Assembly (NCBI GenBank): GCA_902614085.1
Contig: CACMJS010000005.1
Span: forward strand, 1 to 64,000
DNA length: 64,000 bases
Origin: an uncultured Alphaproteobacteria bacterium
GTDB taxonomy: Bacteria; Pseudomonadota; Alphaproteobacteria; HIMB59; GCA-002718135
Reading direction: 5' to 3'
The notes under the pieces: model-generated
What the model saw: the letters and a program-made list of their open reading frames with translations, nothing else
The model's database searches: none
Told to the model about the DNA's origin: nothing
Part shown: positions 17,101-26,081 of the stretch, one piece after another
How the letters are laid out: each line of letters opens with the position of its first letter
Position numbering within the stretch: position 1 is the first letter of the stretch
Position numbers and translations under genes: made by a program

Positions 17101-18261
17101 TTAATTATGCCTAGATGCAAACAAAGAAACTACTAAAACAATAATTAAAAGTGGTACACATAAAAGATTTATAACAGTCCAATTTGAAAAATATAAAAGA
17201 AAACCAGCAGATAGCGATCCTATACCTTGAGTAGAAAAAACAATAAAATCATTTAGACCTTGTGCTGTAAATTTATCCTTTTCTTCGTAAGAAACAACCA
17301 ACAAACTTGATCCTGAAACAAATAAAAAATTCCAGCCAATACCAAGCAATATTAAACCAAGCATATATGAATAATAAAAATCAAAGAATGTATTAGTTAA
17401 TATACTTAAAAACAAAATAACTACTCCTGCATATATAATATTTGTATTTCCAAATCTTTTAATTAAATCTCCAGAAAACAGTGAAGGTAAAAACATACCA
17501 ATGACGTGAAGTTGAATTACGATACTAGTTTCAAATAAAGTAAATTTATTAACAAGATGCATATGTAAAGGGGTGGCAGTCATAATTATAGCCATTGTAA
17601 AATAACCAAGACCAGCGCTTACGATTGATTGTATAATTTTAATATTTTTTAAAAGTTTGAAAATAGTTTCAATTTCAAATTTACTTTGATTATTAGAAGT
17701 TTTTGTTTCCTCATAAAAAAGAAGAACAAAGAAAGGAATGATTGCTGTAAAAGATAAGAAAATATAACTACCAAGAAATAAATAACTTGGAAAAAAATCT
17801 TTAAAATATTCTGCAAAATTAGATGAAAGTAGTGCAGAAACTATACCTAATAATAATATAATTGAGATAGATCTTGGAATAAATTCTTTTTTAACTGATT
17901 CAGATGCAGCAAATCGATACTGATGAATAAAAGCTTGTGAGCTACCAATTAAAAAATTACCTAATGCAAAAATAAAAAAATTTTCCAAATAAATTGCAAT
18001 AGAACAAATAATTAGAGCTGAGCAACTTAAAAGAGATGAAAATAAAAATCCTTTCTGTCTCCCCCAGATGCTCATAAACCTAGATGCAATAGGTGCGCTT
18101 ATTGCTATACCTATAATCATTAAAGTCATTGGTACTGTTGCTAATGAATCTTTCATCATTATCTGAGATGTAATTATTCCACCTAATAAAACTACAGCCA
18201 TAGGCGGAAAAGCTGCAATTGTAGAAGATATACAAATAACAATAAAATTTTTATTAAACAT
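17101..18261 (-). CDS. MFS transporter
   Basis: Twelve-helix major facilitator superfamily protein of 386 residues in the inner membrane. The loop between helices 2 and 3 reads SRFMSIWGRQKGFLF, matching the MFS motif A pattern (G-R-x-x-G). Transport is probably proton-coupled; the substrate is unknown. It ends about 50 bases before the dehydrogenase start and the two are likely cotranscribed. It is divergent from the aminotransferase gene at 18380 across a 118-base intergenic region. Confidence 0.88.
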   Translation of the reverse strand: MFNKNFIVICISSTIAAFPPMAVVLLGGIITSQIMMKDSLATVPMTLMIIGIAISAPIASRFMSIWGRQKGFLFSSLLSCSALIICSIAIYLENFFIFALGNFLIGSSQAFIHQYRFAASESVKKEFIPRSISIILLLGIVSALLSSNFAEYFKDFFPSYLFLGSYIFLSFTAIIPFFVLLFYEETKTSNNQSKFEIETIFKLLKNIKIIQSIVSAGLGYFTMAIIMTATPLHMHLVNKFTLFETSIVIQLHVIGMFLPSLFSGDLIKRFGNTNIIYAGVVILFLSILTNTFFDFYYSYMLGLILLGIGWNFLFVSGSSLLVVSYEEKDKFTAQGLNDFIVFSTQGIGSLSAGFLLYFSNWTVINLLCVPLLIIVLVVSLFASRHN

Positions 18262-18379
18262 TACAAAAGATAATTTCTAATTGGTTATATTAATTTGATC
18301 ACATGTCACTCTTTCATTTGCAATAAAAGTTAATAAAATTATTAAGTAGACAATATTTGCTATTAAGATAAAAATAATT

Positions 18380-19270
18380 ATGGTTTCAAGTCATGATTTT
18401 GTAGATGATAAAAGAAATAAAAATATTAAAATTTATATAAACGGAAAATTTTATAAAAGAAAAGATGCAAAAATATCAGTTTTTGACTCCTCAACAATGC
18501 TTGGGGATGGTATCTGGGATTCTTTAAGATACCATAATGATAATTTCATTTTTCTAAAAGAACATTTAGATAGGCTATACAAAGATGCAAAGCTTATTGA
18601 CTTAAAAATACATTTAACCCGTAAAAAACTTTCAGAAGCACTAATAAAGACTATCAAAATAAATAAAATGAAAACAGATGTTCATTTAAGAATAATTGTT
18701 TCTAGAGGTATTAAATCAACACCCTATCAATCACCTAAAGTTACAATATCCAAACCAACCATAATCATAATCCCTGAATATAAAAAACCAGATATTAAAG
18801 CATATAAGAAAGGATTAAAATTGGTTACAGTAAAAACTATTAGGGGGCCAATTAATGTTCAAAATCCACAAATAAATTCTCTTAGTAAATTAAATTGTAT
18901 ACTTGCATGTATTGAAGCTAATAAAAAGAATGCTGATGAAGCACTAATGTTTGATATTAACGGAAATGTCGCTACAAATAATAGTACGCATTTCTTCTTT
19001 GTAAAAAATAATACTGTTTTTACCTCAACAGGGAAATATTGTGTTACAGGAATTACAAGACAGAAAATTATAGATCTATGTAAAAAAAATAAAATAAAAG
19101 TAAAAGAAAAGAATTTTAAATTAAAAGAAGTTTTAAATGCAGATGAAGCATTTTGTACTGGATCTTTTGCAGGAATTGTTCCGGTAAATCAGATAAATAA
19201 GAAAAAATACTCATTAAAGAAAAATCCTATTACTAAAGAATTAACTAATTACTATAATAACTTATTTTAA
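18380..19270 (+). CDS. class IV (branched-chain / D-amino-acid type) PLP aminotransferase
   Basis: PLP-dependent aminotransferase of fold type IV, 296 residues. The N-terminal domain has the YINGKF start and the DSSTMLGDGIWDSLRYH stretch found in BCAT/DAAT/ADCL proteins. The PLP lysine is in SLSKLNCILA, followed by EALMFDINGNVATNN and TGITRQKII, the conserved glutamate and phosphate-binding segments. It may act on branched-chain, aromatic or D-amino acids. It is immediately followed, with no gap, by a sulfotransferase-like gene, a neighbour pair that I recall as one fused protein in plants. It is the first gene of a nine-gene run. Confidence 0.87.
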   Translation: MVSSHDFVDDKRNKNIKIYINGKFYKRKDAKISVFDSSTMLGDGIWDSLRYHNDNFIFLKEHLDRLYKDAKLIDLKIHLTRKKLSEALIKTIKINKMKTDVHLRIIVSRGIKSTPYQSPKVTISKPTIIIIPEYKKPDIKAYKKGLKLVTVKTIRGPINVQNPQINSLSKLNCILACIEANKKNADEALMFDINGNVATNNSTHFFFVKNNTVFTSTGKYCVTGITRQKIIDLCKKNKIKVKEKNFKLKEVLNADEAFCTGSFAGIVPVNQINKKKYSLKKNPITKELTNYYNNLF

Positions 19271-19984
19271 ATGATTAATTTATTTGTTTGGTCTGGACCT
19301 AGAAATATTAGTACTGCATTGATGCGATCCTTTGAAAATAGAAAAGATACTAAAGTTTACGATGAACCTTTTTATGCATATTATTTAAAAAGAACTAACT
19401 TAAATCATCCAATGAAAGATGAAATTATAAATCACTATCACACCAATGAAGATGAGGTAATTAAATTAATTACTAAAGATGATGATAATTATCAAATATT
19501 TTACCAAAAACATATGACTCATCATATTTTAGATGAAACACGTTTAGATTGGATCGATAAAGGTATAAATTGCTTTTTGATCCGTGATCCTGCTAAAGTA
19601 ATTGTCTCATATTTAAAAAAAAATACTTTACAATCAATTCAAGATGTAGGTTTTAAAAAACTTTATGAAATTTTTAAAAAATTAAATTCAAAAGATCCTA
19701 TAATAATAAACTCTGATTATTTATTAGAAAATCCTGAAAAGTATTTAAAAATTTTGTGTCAAAAAATAAATTTAAACTTTGACCAAAACATGCTTAGTTG
19801 GCCAAAAGGTTATAGAGATACCGATGGTATTTGGTCTAAAGTTTGGTATCAAGATGTAATTTCCTCTACTACTTTTAACACCAAAAATACTAAAGAATAT
19901 ATTGTACCTAAAACTTATGAAAATATTTATAAAGAATGTTTAGACATATATGAAGAAATTAATAAGTACGCAATTAAAGTATGA
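19271..19984 (+). CDS. sulfotransferase-like P-loop protein
   Basis: 237-residue protein whose N-terminus VWSGPRNISTALMRSFENR fits the 5'-phosphosulfate-binding loop of sulfotransferases. A later LIRDPAKVIVSY segment matches the 3'-phosphate-binding Arg/Ser region. It would move a sulfuryl group from PAPS to an unknown acceptor, or bind a related nucleotide. The ATG directly follows the TAA of the aminotransferase, and the gene overlaps the hydratase start by 4 bases, so the three are coupled. This group is often named branched-chain aminotransferase-like sulfotransferase because of that linkage. Substrate not deducible. Confidence 0.75.
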   Translation: MINLFVWSGPRNISTALMRSFENRKDTKVYDEPFYAYYLKRTNLNHPMKDEIINHYHTNEDEVIKLITKDDDNYQIFYQKHMTHHILDETRLDWIDKGINCFLIRDPAKVIVSYLKKNTLQSIQDVGFKKLYEIFKKLNSKDPIIINSDYLLENPEKYLKILCQKINLNFDQNMLSWPKGYRDTDGIWSKVWYQDVISSTTFNTKNTKEYIVPKTYENIYKECLDIYEEINKYAIKV

Positions 19985-20775
19985 ATAAAGAAGATATTCA
20001 AGAAGCTTCAAAAATTTTATTTGAACATAGATTAAATAAAACTGGCTTAAGTTCTTTAAAAAATCTAGAACCTAAAACAATTGATGAGGCTTATGCAATT
20101 CAAGATAATTTAAAACTTAGATACCTAGAACTGAAAGATAATACTTGTATTGGAAAAAAAATTGGCGCTACATCTCTAACTGCACAAGAGGTTTTAAATA
20201 TGAACGAACCTTTTTATGGAAATTTATACAGTAGATACAGTTTAATTAATGCAAAAAAGTTACATGCTAAAAATTTTTTTGAACCATATGCTGAACCAGA
20301 AATAAGTTTTAGAATTAAAGAAGATATAGATATCTCAAAGGCACCCTACTCTATAGACGATATAGATTTATTATTAGATGGATTAGTATGCTCAATTGAA
20401 ATTAACGATTTTAGATTTGCAAAACCTTTACCGGAAATTGGCGCAAGAAATGTTATCTCGACAAATGGAGCATCTGAATTTTGGTTACGTAATGAAAAAA
20501 TATATAATATTAATGATGTCAATCTCAATGATCTTGAAGTTACTTTATACATAGATAACAAAATAATGGACTCAGGAAATACTAAAAATGTTTTAAATAA
20601 TCCTTTAAATGCTGCTTTATGGTTAATTAATAATTTGGCAAAAAAAGGTGAGACATTACTTAAAGGTCAATTTATTTCTTCTGGTTCATGTACAAAACCA
20701 TCAAAAATTTTTTCTGGTAATCATATAAAAGCTCAATTTGAGCAATTAGATGATATTGAATTTCAATTTATTTAA
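19981..20775 (+). CDS. 2-keto-4-pentenoate hydratase / FAH-family protein
   Basis: Cytosolic enzyme of 264 residues in the MhpD/HpaH branch of the fumarylacetoacetase superfamily. These are metal-dependent hydratases or decarboxylases of 2-oxo-dienoates. The metal-binding stretch is EPYAEPEISFRI, followed by the conserved ARNVISTNGASEFW region. The ATG overlaps the previous gene's stop by 4 bases. No ring-cleavage genes are nearby, so it probably does not serve a meta-cleavage pathway here. Acting on a 2-oxo acid made by the neighbouring aminotransferase is plausible but inferred. Confidence 0.82.
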   Translation: MNKEDIQEASKILFEHRLNKTGLSSLKNLEPKTIDEAYAIQDNLKLRYLELKDNTCIGKKIGATSLTAQEVLNMNEPFYGNLYSRYSLINAKKLHAKNFFEPYAEPEISFRIKEDIDISKAPYSIDDIDLLLDGLVCSIEINDFRFAKPLPEIGARNVISTNGASEFWLRNEKIYNINDVNLNDLEVTLYIDNKIMDSGNTKNVLNNPLNAALWLINNLAKKGETLLKGQFISSGSCTKPSKIFSGNHIKAQFEQLDDIEFQFI

Positions 20776-20789
20776 ATTATTTTTCTTTT

Positions 20790-21155
20790 ATGGCTACTAA
20801 AGTTTATTTTAATAATTCATGCAGCATTTGTAGATTTGAAATAAATCATTACAAAAAACTACAAAATAATCTTGAATGGATAGATATAAGTACTGAAAAA
20901 AAATCAAAAAAAGATACGAATAAAAACGCCAAGGAATTGTTAAGACGTTTGCATACAGTCAAAAATAATAAAGTTTATTGTGGAGTTGATGCATTTATTG
21001 AAATGTGGTTAGAAATTCCACGATATAGTTTTTTGGCTAAAATAATAAGAAAACCTGTAATTTATCAAGTTTCATGGTTTTTATATGAAGTTTTTGCCCT
21101 AATTCTATTTTACAAAAACAAGAATCAACTAAATAAAATAGATAGAATTAAATGA
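20790..21155 (+). CDS. DCC-family (DUF393) thiol-disulfide oxidoreductase-like protein
   Basis: 121-residue protein with the family's N-terminal pattern: YFNNSCSICRFEINHY, where CSIC stands for the CxxC redox pair. The middle contains VYCGVDAFIEMW, the usual second conserved block, and there is a hydrophobic C-terminal region (YEVFALILFY). Family members are small, probably membrane-associated redox proteins of unknown partner. It overlaps the PsiE-like gene by 4 bases. Confidence 0.78.
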   Translation: MATKVYFNNSCSICRFEINHYKKLQNNLEWIDISTEKKSKKDTNKNAKELLRRLHTVKNNKVYCGVDAFIEMWLEIPRYSFLAKIIRKPVIYQVSWFLYEVFALILFYKNKNQLNKIDRIK

Positions 21156-21538
21156 ATACATATTTTGAATTATTAGAGAAAATAGTACTGTCCGTACTTA
21201 TTGTTTGTACGATCATAGCCATTGGAATGGAAGTGCAAGGAATGATTGCAGTTTATAGAGTAACATTAGCAGATATTCTTTTATTATTCATTTACATTGA
21301 AATAATTGGCATGATTAAAGAATACTGGATCTCTAAAGTTATTAGAATGAGTTATCCTTTATTTATTGCAATGACAGCTCTTGCAAGAATGATAATTATG
21401 CAAAGAAAAGATGTGGATCCTTCAGCCTATGTTTATGAGTCAATAGCAATTTTAATTATAGCTATCGCTATTGTGGTTTTAAGAGTGCGTCATATGGAAA
21501 TACTTAATAGACGATCTAAAAAATTATCTGACGATTAA
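21152..21538 (+). CDS. PsiE-like small membrane protein
   Basis: 128-residue integral membrane protein with about four helices, resembling the phosphate-starvation-inducible PsiE family. Recognisable stretches include ADILLLFIYIEIIGMI, ISYPL-like MSYPLFIAMTALARMIIM and AIVVLRVRHMEIL. Its role is unknown even in E. coli, where expression depends on phosphate and cAMP control. It overlaps the DCC gene and precedes the photolyase-like gene by 11 bases. No pho box was recognised upstream of the operon. Confidence 0.75.
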   Translation: MNTYFELLEKIVLSVLIVCTIIAIGMEVQGMIAVYRVTLADILLLFIYIEIIGMIKEYWISKVIRMSYPLFIAMTALARMIIMQRKDVDPSAYVYESIAILIIAIAIVVLRVRHMEILNRRSKKLSDD

Positions 21539-21549
21539 ATAATACATAA

Positions 21550-22728
21550 ATGTTTAAATCTAATATCAGCTTTGCTGAAGAGCAACTTTTATCTTATTTG
21601 CCTAAAACAGGAAAATATTATGAAGCAAATAGAAATTATAGTGAAGACAGATCTAATAATAAAACTACTTCTTTATTATCTCCCTTCATTAGATATAGAT
21701 TAATATCTGAAGAACAAGTTCTAAAAAAAGTTTTAGAAAAATATGAACCAAGAGATTGTGAAAAATTCATCCAAGAAATTTATTGGAGAACTTATTGGAA
21801 AGGATGGCTGGAACATAGACCATCAGTTTATTCTGATTATTTAGAAGATAGAAATAAATTAATTGAAGAATTTGGTAATAAAAAATTTTATTTAAATGCA
21901 ATTTCTGGAAATACAAATCTCTCATTTTTTAATAATTGGATTAATACTCTCAGAGAAGATGGGTACTTACATAATCATGTAAGAATGTGGTTCGCCTCAA
22001 TTTGGATTTTTACTCTTAAATTACCTTGGCAACTTGGAGCCGATTTTTTTATGCAACATTTATTAGATGGTGATCCTGCTTCTAATACTTTATCATGGAG
22101 ATGGGTTGCTGGGATACACACTAAGGGTAAAAATTATATAGCAAGAAAAAGTAATATAGAAAAATATAGTAATATTAAAATATTAGATAATGAAATTTTA
22201 AATGAAAATGCTAATCCTTTAGTTGAAGAAAAAATTTATAATGTCAATGAACTACATTTAAACTCTGATTATAATTTAGAAGAGATAAAATATATTTTAA
22301 TACCGACTGATGAGTTAAATATTTTAAAAGATTTAAATCACAAAAAAGTGAATGTCTTTACAGGTTTACCAATTGAAGATTATAATGATCACAATTTCTC
22401 TGAAAAAATAATTAAACATATAAAAAGTATTTGTATTTCATGTTTTAGTGATGATGATTTTTATAAAAATATTAAAATTGATATTGAATTTGAAAGTTAT
22501 TTTGAAAATTTAGACAAATGGATAGAAAAATTTCAAATTCAAGAAATATATTTACCCTATGTTACTAAGGGAAATTGGAAAAAAATTTATAAAAAAATAA
22601 TTACAAAATATCCATCTATTAATTTTATAATTTTTAATAGAAAATATGATGTTAATAGTTGGATTTTTTCAAAAAAAGGTTATTTCAAATTTAAACAAAA
22701 TATTCCAAATCTGATTACAAAAATTTAA
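21550..22728 (+). CDS. photolyase/cryptochrome-like FAD-binding protein lacking an N-terminal antenna domain
   Basis: 392 residues. Photolyases are usually about 450-500, with an N-terminal Rossmann antenna domain before the helical FAD-binding domain. Here the FAD domain begins at once: FAEEQLLSYLPKTGKYYEA, then KTTSLLSPFIRYRLIS, EIYWRTYWKGWLEHRP, DGYLHNHVRMWFASIW and DGDPASNTLSWRWVAG, the last being the flavin/DNA-lesion pocket. After about residue 225 comes a different alpha/beta-looking segment (EIKYILIPTDELNIL, EIYLPYVTKGNWKKIY, NFIIFNRKYD) that could be a displaced nucleotide-binding domain. A light-driven repair or sensing role is likely. Whether it repairs CPD lesions is unknown. Confidence 0.8.
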   Translation: MFKSNISFAEEQLLSYLPKTGKYYEANRNYSEDRSNNKTTSLLSPFIRYRLISEEQVLKKVLEKYEPRDCEKFIQEIYWRTYWKGWLEHRPSVYSDYLEDRNKLIEEFGNKKFYLNAISGNTNLSFFNNWINTLREDGYLHNHVRMWFASIWIFTLKLPWQLGADFFMQHLLDGDPASNTLSWRWVAGIHTKGKNYIARKSNIEKYSNIKILDNEILNENANPLVEEKIYNVNELHLNSDYNLEEIKYILIPTDELNILKDLNHKKVNVFTGLPIEDYNDHNFSEKIIKHIKSICISCFSDDDFYKNIKIDIEFESYFENLDKWIEKFQIQEIYLPYVTKGNWKKIYKKIITKYPSINFIIFNRKYDVNSWIFSKKGYFKFKQNIPNLITKI

Positions 22729-22731
22729 ATT

Positions 22732-23676
22732 ATGAAAAATATACTTGAGATAAATAACGTAACTAAATTTTATAAAAATTCAGTTAAAGCATTAGAAAAT
22801 GTAAATCTTGATATTAAAGAAGGAGAAATATTTGCTCTACTTGGACCAAATGGTGCAGGAAAATCAACACTCATAAACTCAATTTGTGGAATAGTAAATT
22901 TCAATACTGGAACAATAAAAATAAATAATATGGATATTATTAAAAATTATCGAAATACTAGAAAAATAACAGGTATTGTTCCTCAAGAATTAAATCTTGA
23001 ATCTTTTGAAACTGTCTGGAACAATGTTAATTATTCTAGAGGTCTTTTTGGTAAGAAACCTGATCATAATTATATAGAGAAGCTTTTAAAACAACTATCA
23101 TTATGGGACAAAAAAGATAATAAAATTAAAGAACTATCAGGTGGAATGAAAAGAAGAGTCCTAATAGCTAAAGCATTATCTCACCAACCTAAATTATTAT
23201 TTTTAGATGAACCAACAGCTAGTGTGGATGTGGAGTTACGCAAAGACATGTGGGATGTTGTTAAAAAATTAAATAAAGATGGAGTAACAATTATTTTGAC
23301 AACACATTATATTGAAGAAGCCGAAGATTTAAGTGATAGAGTGGCAGTTATAAACGATGGTAAAATAATTTTAGTGGATGAAAAAAATAAATTAATTAAA
23401 AAACTTGGAGAAAAAACAATTAAAATTGAATTATTTGAATCTGTAGAAAAAATAAATGGTAATTTATCAAAATATAATTTTACTTTAGATCAAACAAATA
23501 AAATTATCTCACATACCTATAATTTAAACTCAAACACAACTGATATTGCTGAGCTATTAAATGATGTAAAAAAAGATGGTTATAAAATAAAAGACATTAA
23601 TACTGAGCAAAGCTCACTTGAAGAGATTTTTATTAAACTTATACAGGAAAATAATAATGAATTGGTACGGAATTAA
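22732..23676 (+). CDS. ABC transporter ATPase (ABC-2 export type, YadG-like)
   Basis: 314-residue ATPase. Walker A is GPNGAGKSTLI, the signature ELSGGMKRRVLIAKA, Walker B LLFLDEPTASVD, and the switch histidine is in TTHYIEEAE. The C-terminal 80 residues form the variable domain seen in DrrA/NodI/YadG-type exporters. The next gene, overlapping by 20 bases, encodes the ABC-2 permease, so the two make a complete exporter. The substrate is unknown. Confidence 0.92.
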   Translation: MKNILEINNVTKFYKNSVKALENVNLDIKEGEIFALLGPNGAGKSTLINSICGIVNFNTGTIKINNMDIIKNYRNTRKITGIVPQELNLESFETVWNNVNYSRGLFGKKPDHNYIEKLLKQLSLWDKKDNKIKELSGGMKRRVLIAKALSHQPKLLFLDEPTASVDVELRKDMWDVVKKLNKDGVTIILTTHYIEEAEDLSDRVAVINDGKIILVDEKNKLIKKLGEKTIKIELFESVEKINGNLSKYNFTLDQTNKIISHTYNLNSNTTDIAELLNDVKKDGYKIKDINTEQSSLEEIFIKLIQENNNELVRN

Positions 23677-24418
23677 AGCAATATATATTCATGAAATGGA
23701 AAGGTTTAGAAGAACCTTATTCCAAAGTCTTGCCTCACCAATAATTACAACTTCACTTTACTTTGTAGTTTTTGGTTCAGCGATAGGATCGAGAATAACA
23801 GAGATAGATGGAATAAATTACGGTTCTTATATTGTGCCAGGAATGATTATGTTAACTATCCTAACTCAATCAATTTCTAATGCTTCTTTTGCTTTTTATT
23901 TCCCAAGATTTACAAATACCATATATGAAATACTTGCAGCACCGTTATCTTCGTTTGAGATAGTGCTTGGTTTTGTAGGAGCCGCAGCATCCAAATCATT
24001 AATAATTGGATGTGTGATTATATTAACTGCTAATTTTTTTGTAGATGTAAGAATAGATCACCCTCTTCTAATGATGTTTTTTTTAATACTGACATCTATT
24101 ACTTTTGCTTTATTTGGTTTTATAATTGGAATGTATGCAGAAGGTTTTGAAGGACTACAGATTATTCCAATTTTAGTAATAACACCATTAGTTTTCTTGG
24201 GAGGAAGTTTCTACTCTATTAATATGCTGCCAGAATTTTGGCAGAAAATATCATTACTTAATCCAGTTTTATATTTAATAAGTGGTTTCAGGTATAGTTT
24301 TTATGAAGTTTCTGATGTTTCACTATTTACAAGTACATTAACAATCCTAACAATTTTAATTGGATGCATTTTATTTATTACATATACATTTTCAAAAGGA
24401 TATAGAATTAAAGATTAA
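23657..24418 (+). CDS. ABC-2 type transporter permease (YadH-like)
   Basis: 253-residue inner-membrane permease with six hydrophobic helices. The ATG at 23657 (MNWYGIKAIYIHEMERF) matches the usual family start. An in-frame ATG at 23618 would add 13 residues and lengthen the overlap with the ATPase gene to 59 bases, so the shorter form is preferred. Family stretches include SLASPIITTSLYFVVFG, YIVPGMIMLTIL and EILAAPLSSFEIVLG. It pairs with the ATPase at 22732. Its TAA is directly followed by the ATG of the PhyH gene. Confidence 0.9.
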   Translation: MNWYGIKAIYIHEMERFRRTLFQSLASPIITTSLYFVVFGSAIGSRITEIDGINYGSYIVPGMIMLTILTQSISNASFAFYFPRFTNTIYEILAAPLSSFEIVLGFVGAAASKSLIIGCVIILTANFFVDVRIDHPLLMMFFLILTSITFALFGFIIGMYAEGFEGLQIIPILVITPLVFLGGSFYSINMLPEFWQKISLLNPVLYLISGFRYSFYEVSDVSLFTSTLTILTILIGCILFITYTFSKGYRIKD

Positions 24419-25213
24419 ATGATCGATAAAAAAATAAGTAATGAATTTCAAAATAATGGAGTTGTATTACTAAAAAAAATTATTGATCAAAAATGGATTG
24501 AAGAATTAAGAAAAGGTATTGAGTATAATTTTCAAAACCCAAGTGAATATAAATGTGTTTACGAAGAAGTAGATGATAAAGAAATATTTTATGATGATTA
24601 TTGTAATTGGCAAAAAATAAAAGAGTATAAAAATTTTATTTTTAATTCTAATATTGCCAAAATCGCTGGTTCATTAATGCAATCTAATAAAGTAAATTTA
24701 TTCCACGAGCATGTTTTAATAAAAGAAAAAGGGTCAAAAAAAAGAACTCCGTGGCATCAAGATCAAGGATATTACTGCGTACAAGGAAGAGATAATGTAA
24801 GTATTTGGATACCACTTGATAAAATTGATATTAATTCATCAATGGAATTCATACTGGGGTCACATAAATGGAATAAAATATTTTTACCTACAAAATTTAA
24901 AGGTTATGATTATGATCATAAAGATAAAGAATTTGAAAAAATTCCAGATATTGAAAATAATAGAAAAGATTATGAAATTATATCCTATGAATGTGAGCTA
25001 GGAGATGCCATTGCATTTAACTATGCAACAATTCATGCTGCATATGGGAATAATTCAAATAATAGAAGAAGAGCTTTTTCAGTTAGATTTACTGGTGATG
25101 ACGCGAGATATATTAAGAGGAAAGGTGAAATGTCTCCCCCATTTCCAAATATTAATCTAAAAAATAATGAAGTTTTAGATAGTGAAACTTTTCCTGTCTT
25201 AATTTCTTCTTAA
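24419..25213 (+). CDS. phytanoyl-CoA dioxygenase (PhyH) family protein
   Basis: Predicted Fe(II)/2-oxoglutarate oxygenase of 264 residues. PWHQDQGYYC gives the His and Asp ligands, NYATIHAAYGN the distal His, and RRRAFSVRF the 2-oxoglutarate arginine. It shares the fold and WHQD motif with the protein at 1514-2314 but is otherwise well diverged. The ATG abuts the permease stop codon, so it is the last gene of the nine-gene run. Its 3' end overlaps the convergent SBF transporter gene by 15 bases. Substrate unknown. Confidence 0.87.
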   Translation: MIDKKISNEFQNNGVVLLKKIIDQKWIEELRKGIEYNFQNPSEYKCVYEEVDDKEIFYDDYCNWQKIKEYKNFIFNSNIAKIAGSLMQSNKVNLFHEHVLIKEKGSKKRTPWHQDQGYYCVQGRDNVSIWIPLDKIDINSSMEFILGSHKWNKIFLPTKFKGYDYDHKDKEFEKIPDIENNRKDYEIISYECELGDAIAFNYATIHAAYGNNSNNRRRAFSVRFTGDDARYIKRKGEMSPPFPNINLKNNEVLDSETFPVLISS

Positions 25214-26035
25214 GAAATATATTAAAGGAAGAGCAGTTGCATACATTATTAGACTATATATTGCTGCAGGTATTAAATAAACCGTACTTGCAAAGAAAGT
25301 GTTAGCTACTACAATTGCTAAAGTTCCATTTTGTAGCCCAACTTCCATCAACCAACATCTGAATGTTTCTTTCGAGGATTTAAAAGTATTAGACAATAAA
25401 TAAACAATGATCATCATTATAATGTTTAAAAATAACATAACCAAACCTGCTTGCGCAAAGTAAGTAATAACATTTTCTCTTTGAGATAATATTGCTCCAA
25501 TAAGAACTAAAACAAATAAAATTATTGATATATTTTTTGCTATTTTTTCAAATGAAGATAGTACTCCACTTAATAATACTCCAACGATAACTGGTATTGT
25601 AACAATTAAAAACATTTGTGATGCAACACTAAATAATGACTGTCCCTCATTAATAGTACCCATGTCAAGAACACTTAATGATATCATTAATATTAATGGA
25701 ACTGTAATTACACATAAAATACTGTTTATCGCCGTTAAAGATATTGAAAGAGCAATATTTCCTTTTGCAAATGATGTTAAAACATTACTAGTTACACCGC
25801 CAGGTGCAGCTGCAAGAATCATAACTCCAATTGCTAACTCAGGAGATAAGGGCCAAAAAATAACGATTATTAATGCAACTATTGGAAGAACAATTATTTG
25901 AAAAAATAATCCAATAAGAAAATCTCTTGGTTTAAAAAAAACTCTAGTAAAATCACTTAGACTTAATCCTAAGCCCAATGAAAACATAATGAATGCTAGA
26001 GATAAAGGCAATATTACGTCAGTTACAATACCCAT
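25199..26035 (-). CDS. bile acid:sodium symporter (SBF) family transporter
   Basis: Inner-membrane protein of 278 residues with about nine helices. It contains the SBF-family stretch AIGVMILAAAPGGVTSNVLT (positions 25760-25830) and the second conserved block EVGLQNGTLAIVVAN. The family imports organic anions with sodium; bacterial members also include pantoate/oxoacid carriers. It is the last of a three-gene minus-strand group with the thioesterase and the enolase-superfamily gene. Confidence 0.86.
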   Translation of the reverse strand: MGIVTDVILPLSLAFIMFSLGLGLSLSDFTRVFFKPRDFLIGLFFQIIVLPIVALIIVIFWPLSPELAIGVMILAAAPGGVTSNVLTSFAKGNIALSISLTAINSILCVITVPLILMISLSVLDMGTINEGQSLFSVASQMFLIVTIPVIVGVLLSGVLSSFEKIAKNISIILFVLVLIGAILSQRENVITYFAQAGLVMLFLNIIMMIIVYLLSNTFKSSKETFRCWLMEVGLQNGTLAIVVANTFFASTVYLIPAAIYSLIMYATALPLIYFLRRN

Positions 26036-26081
26036 ATTTTTTATTTAACATTTGTTTGCTTATAAAAAAATATAAAATTAT

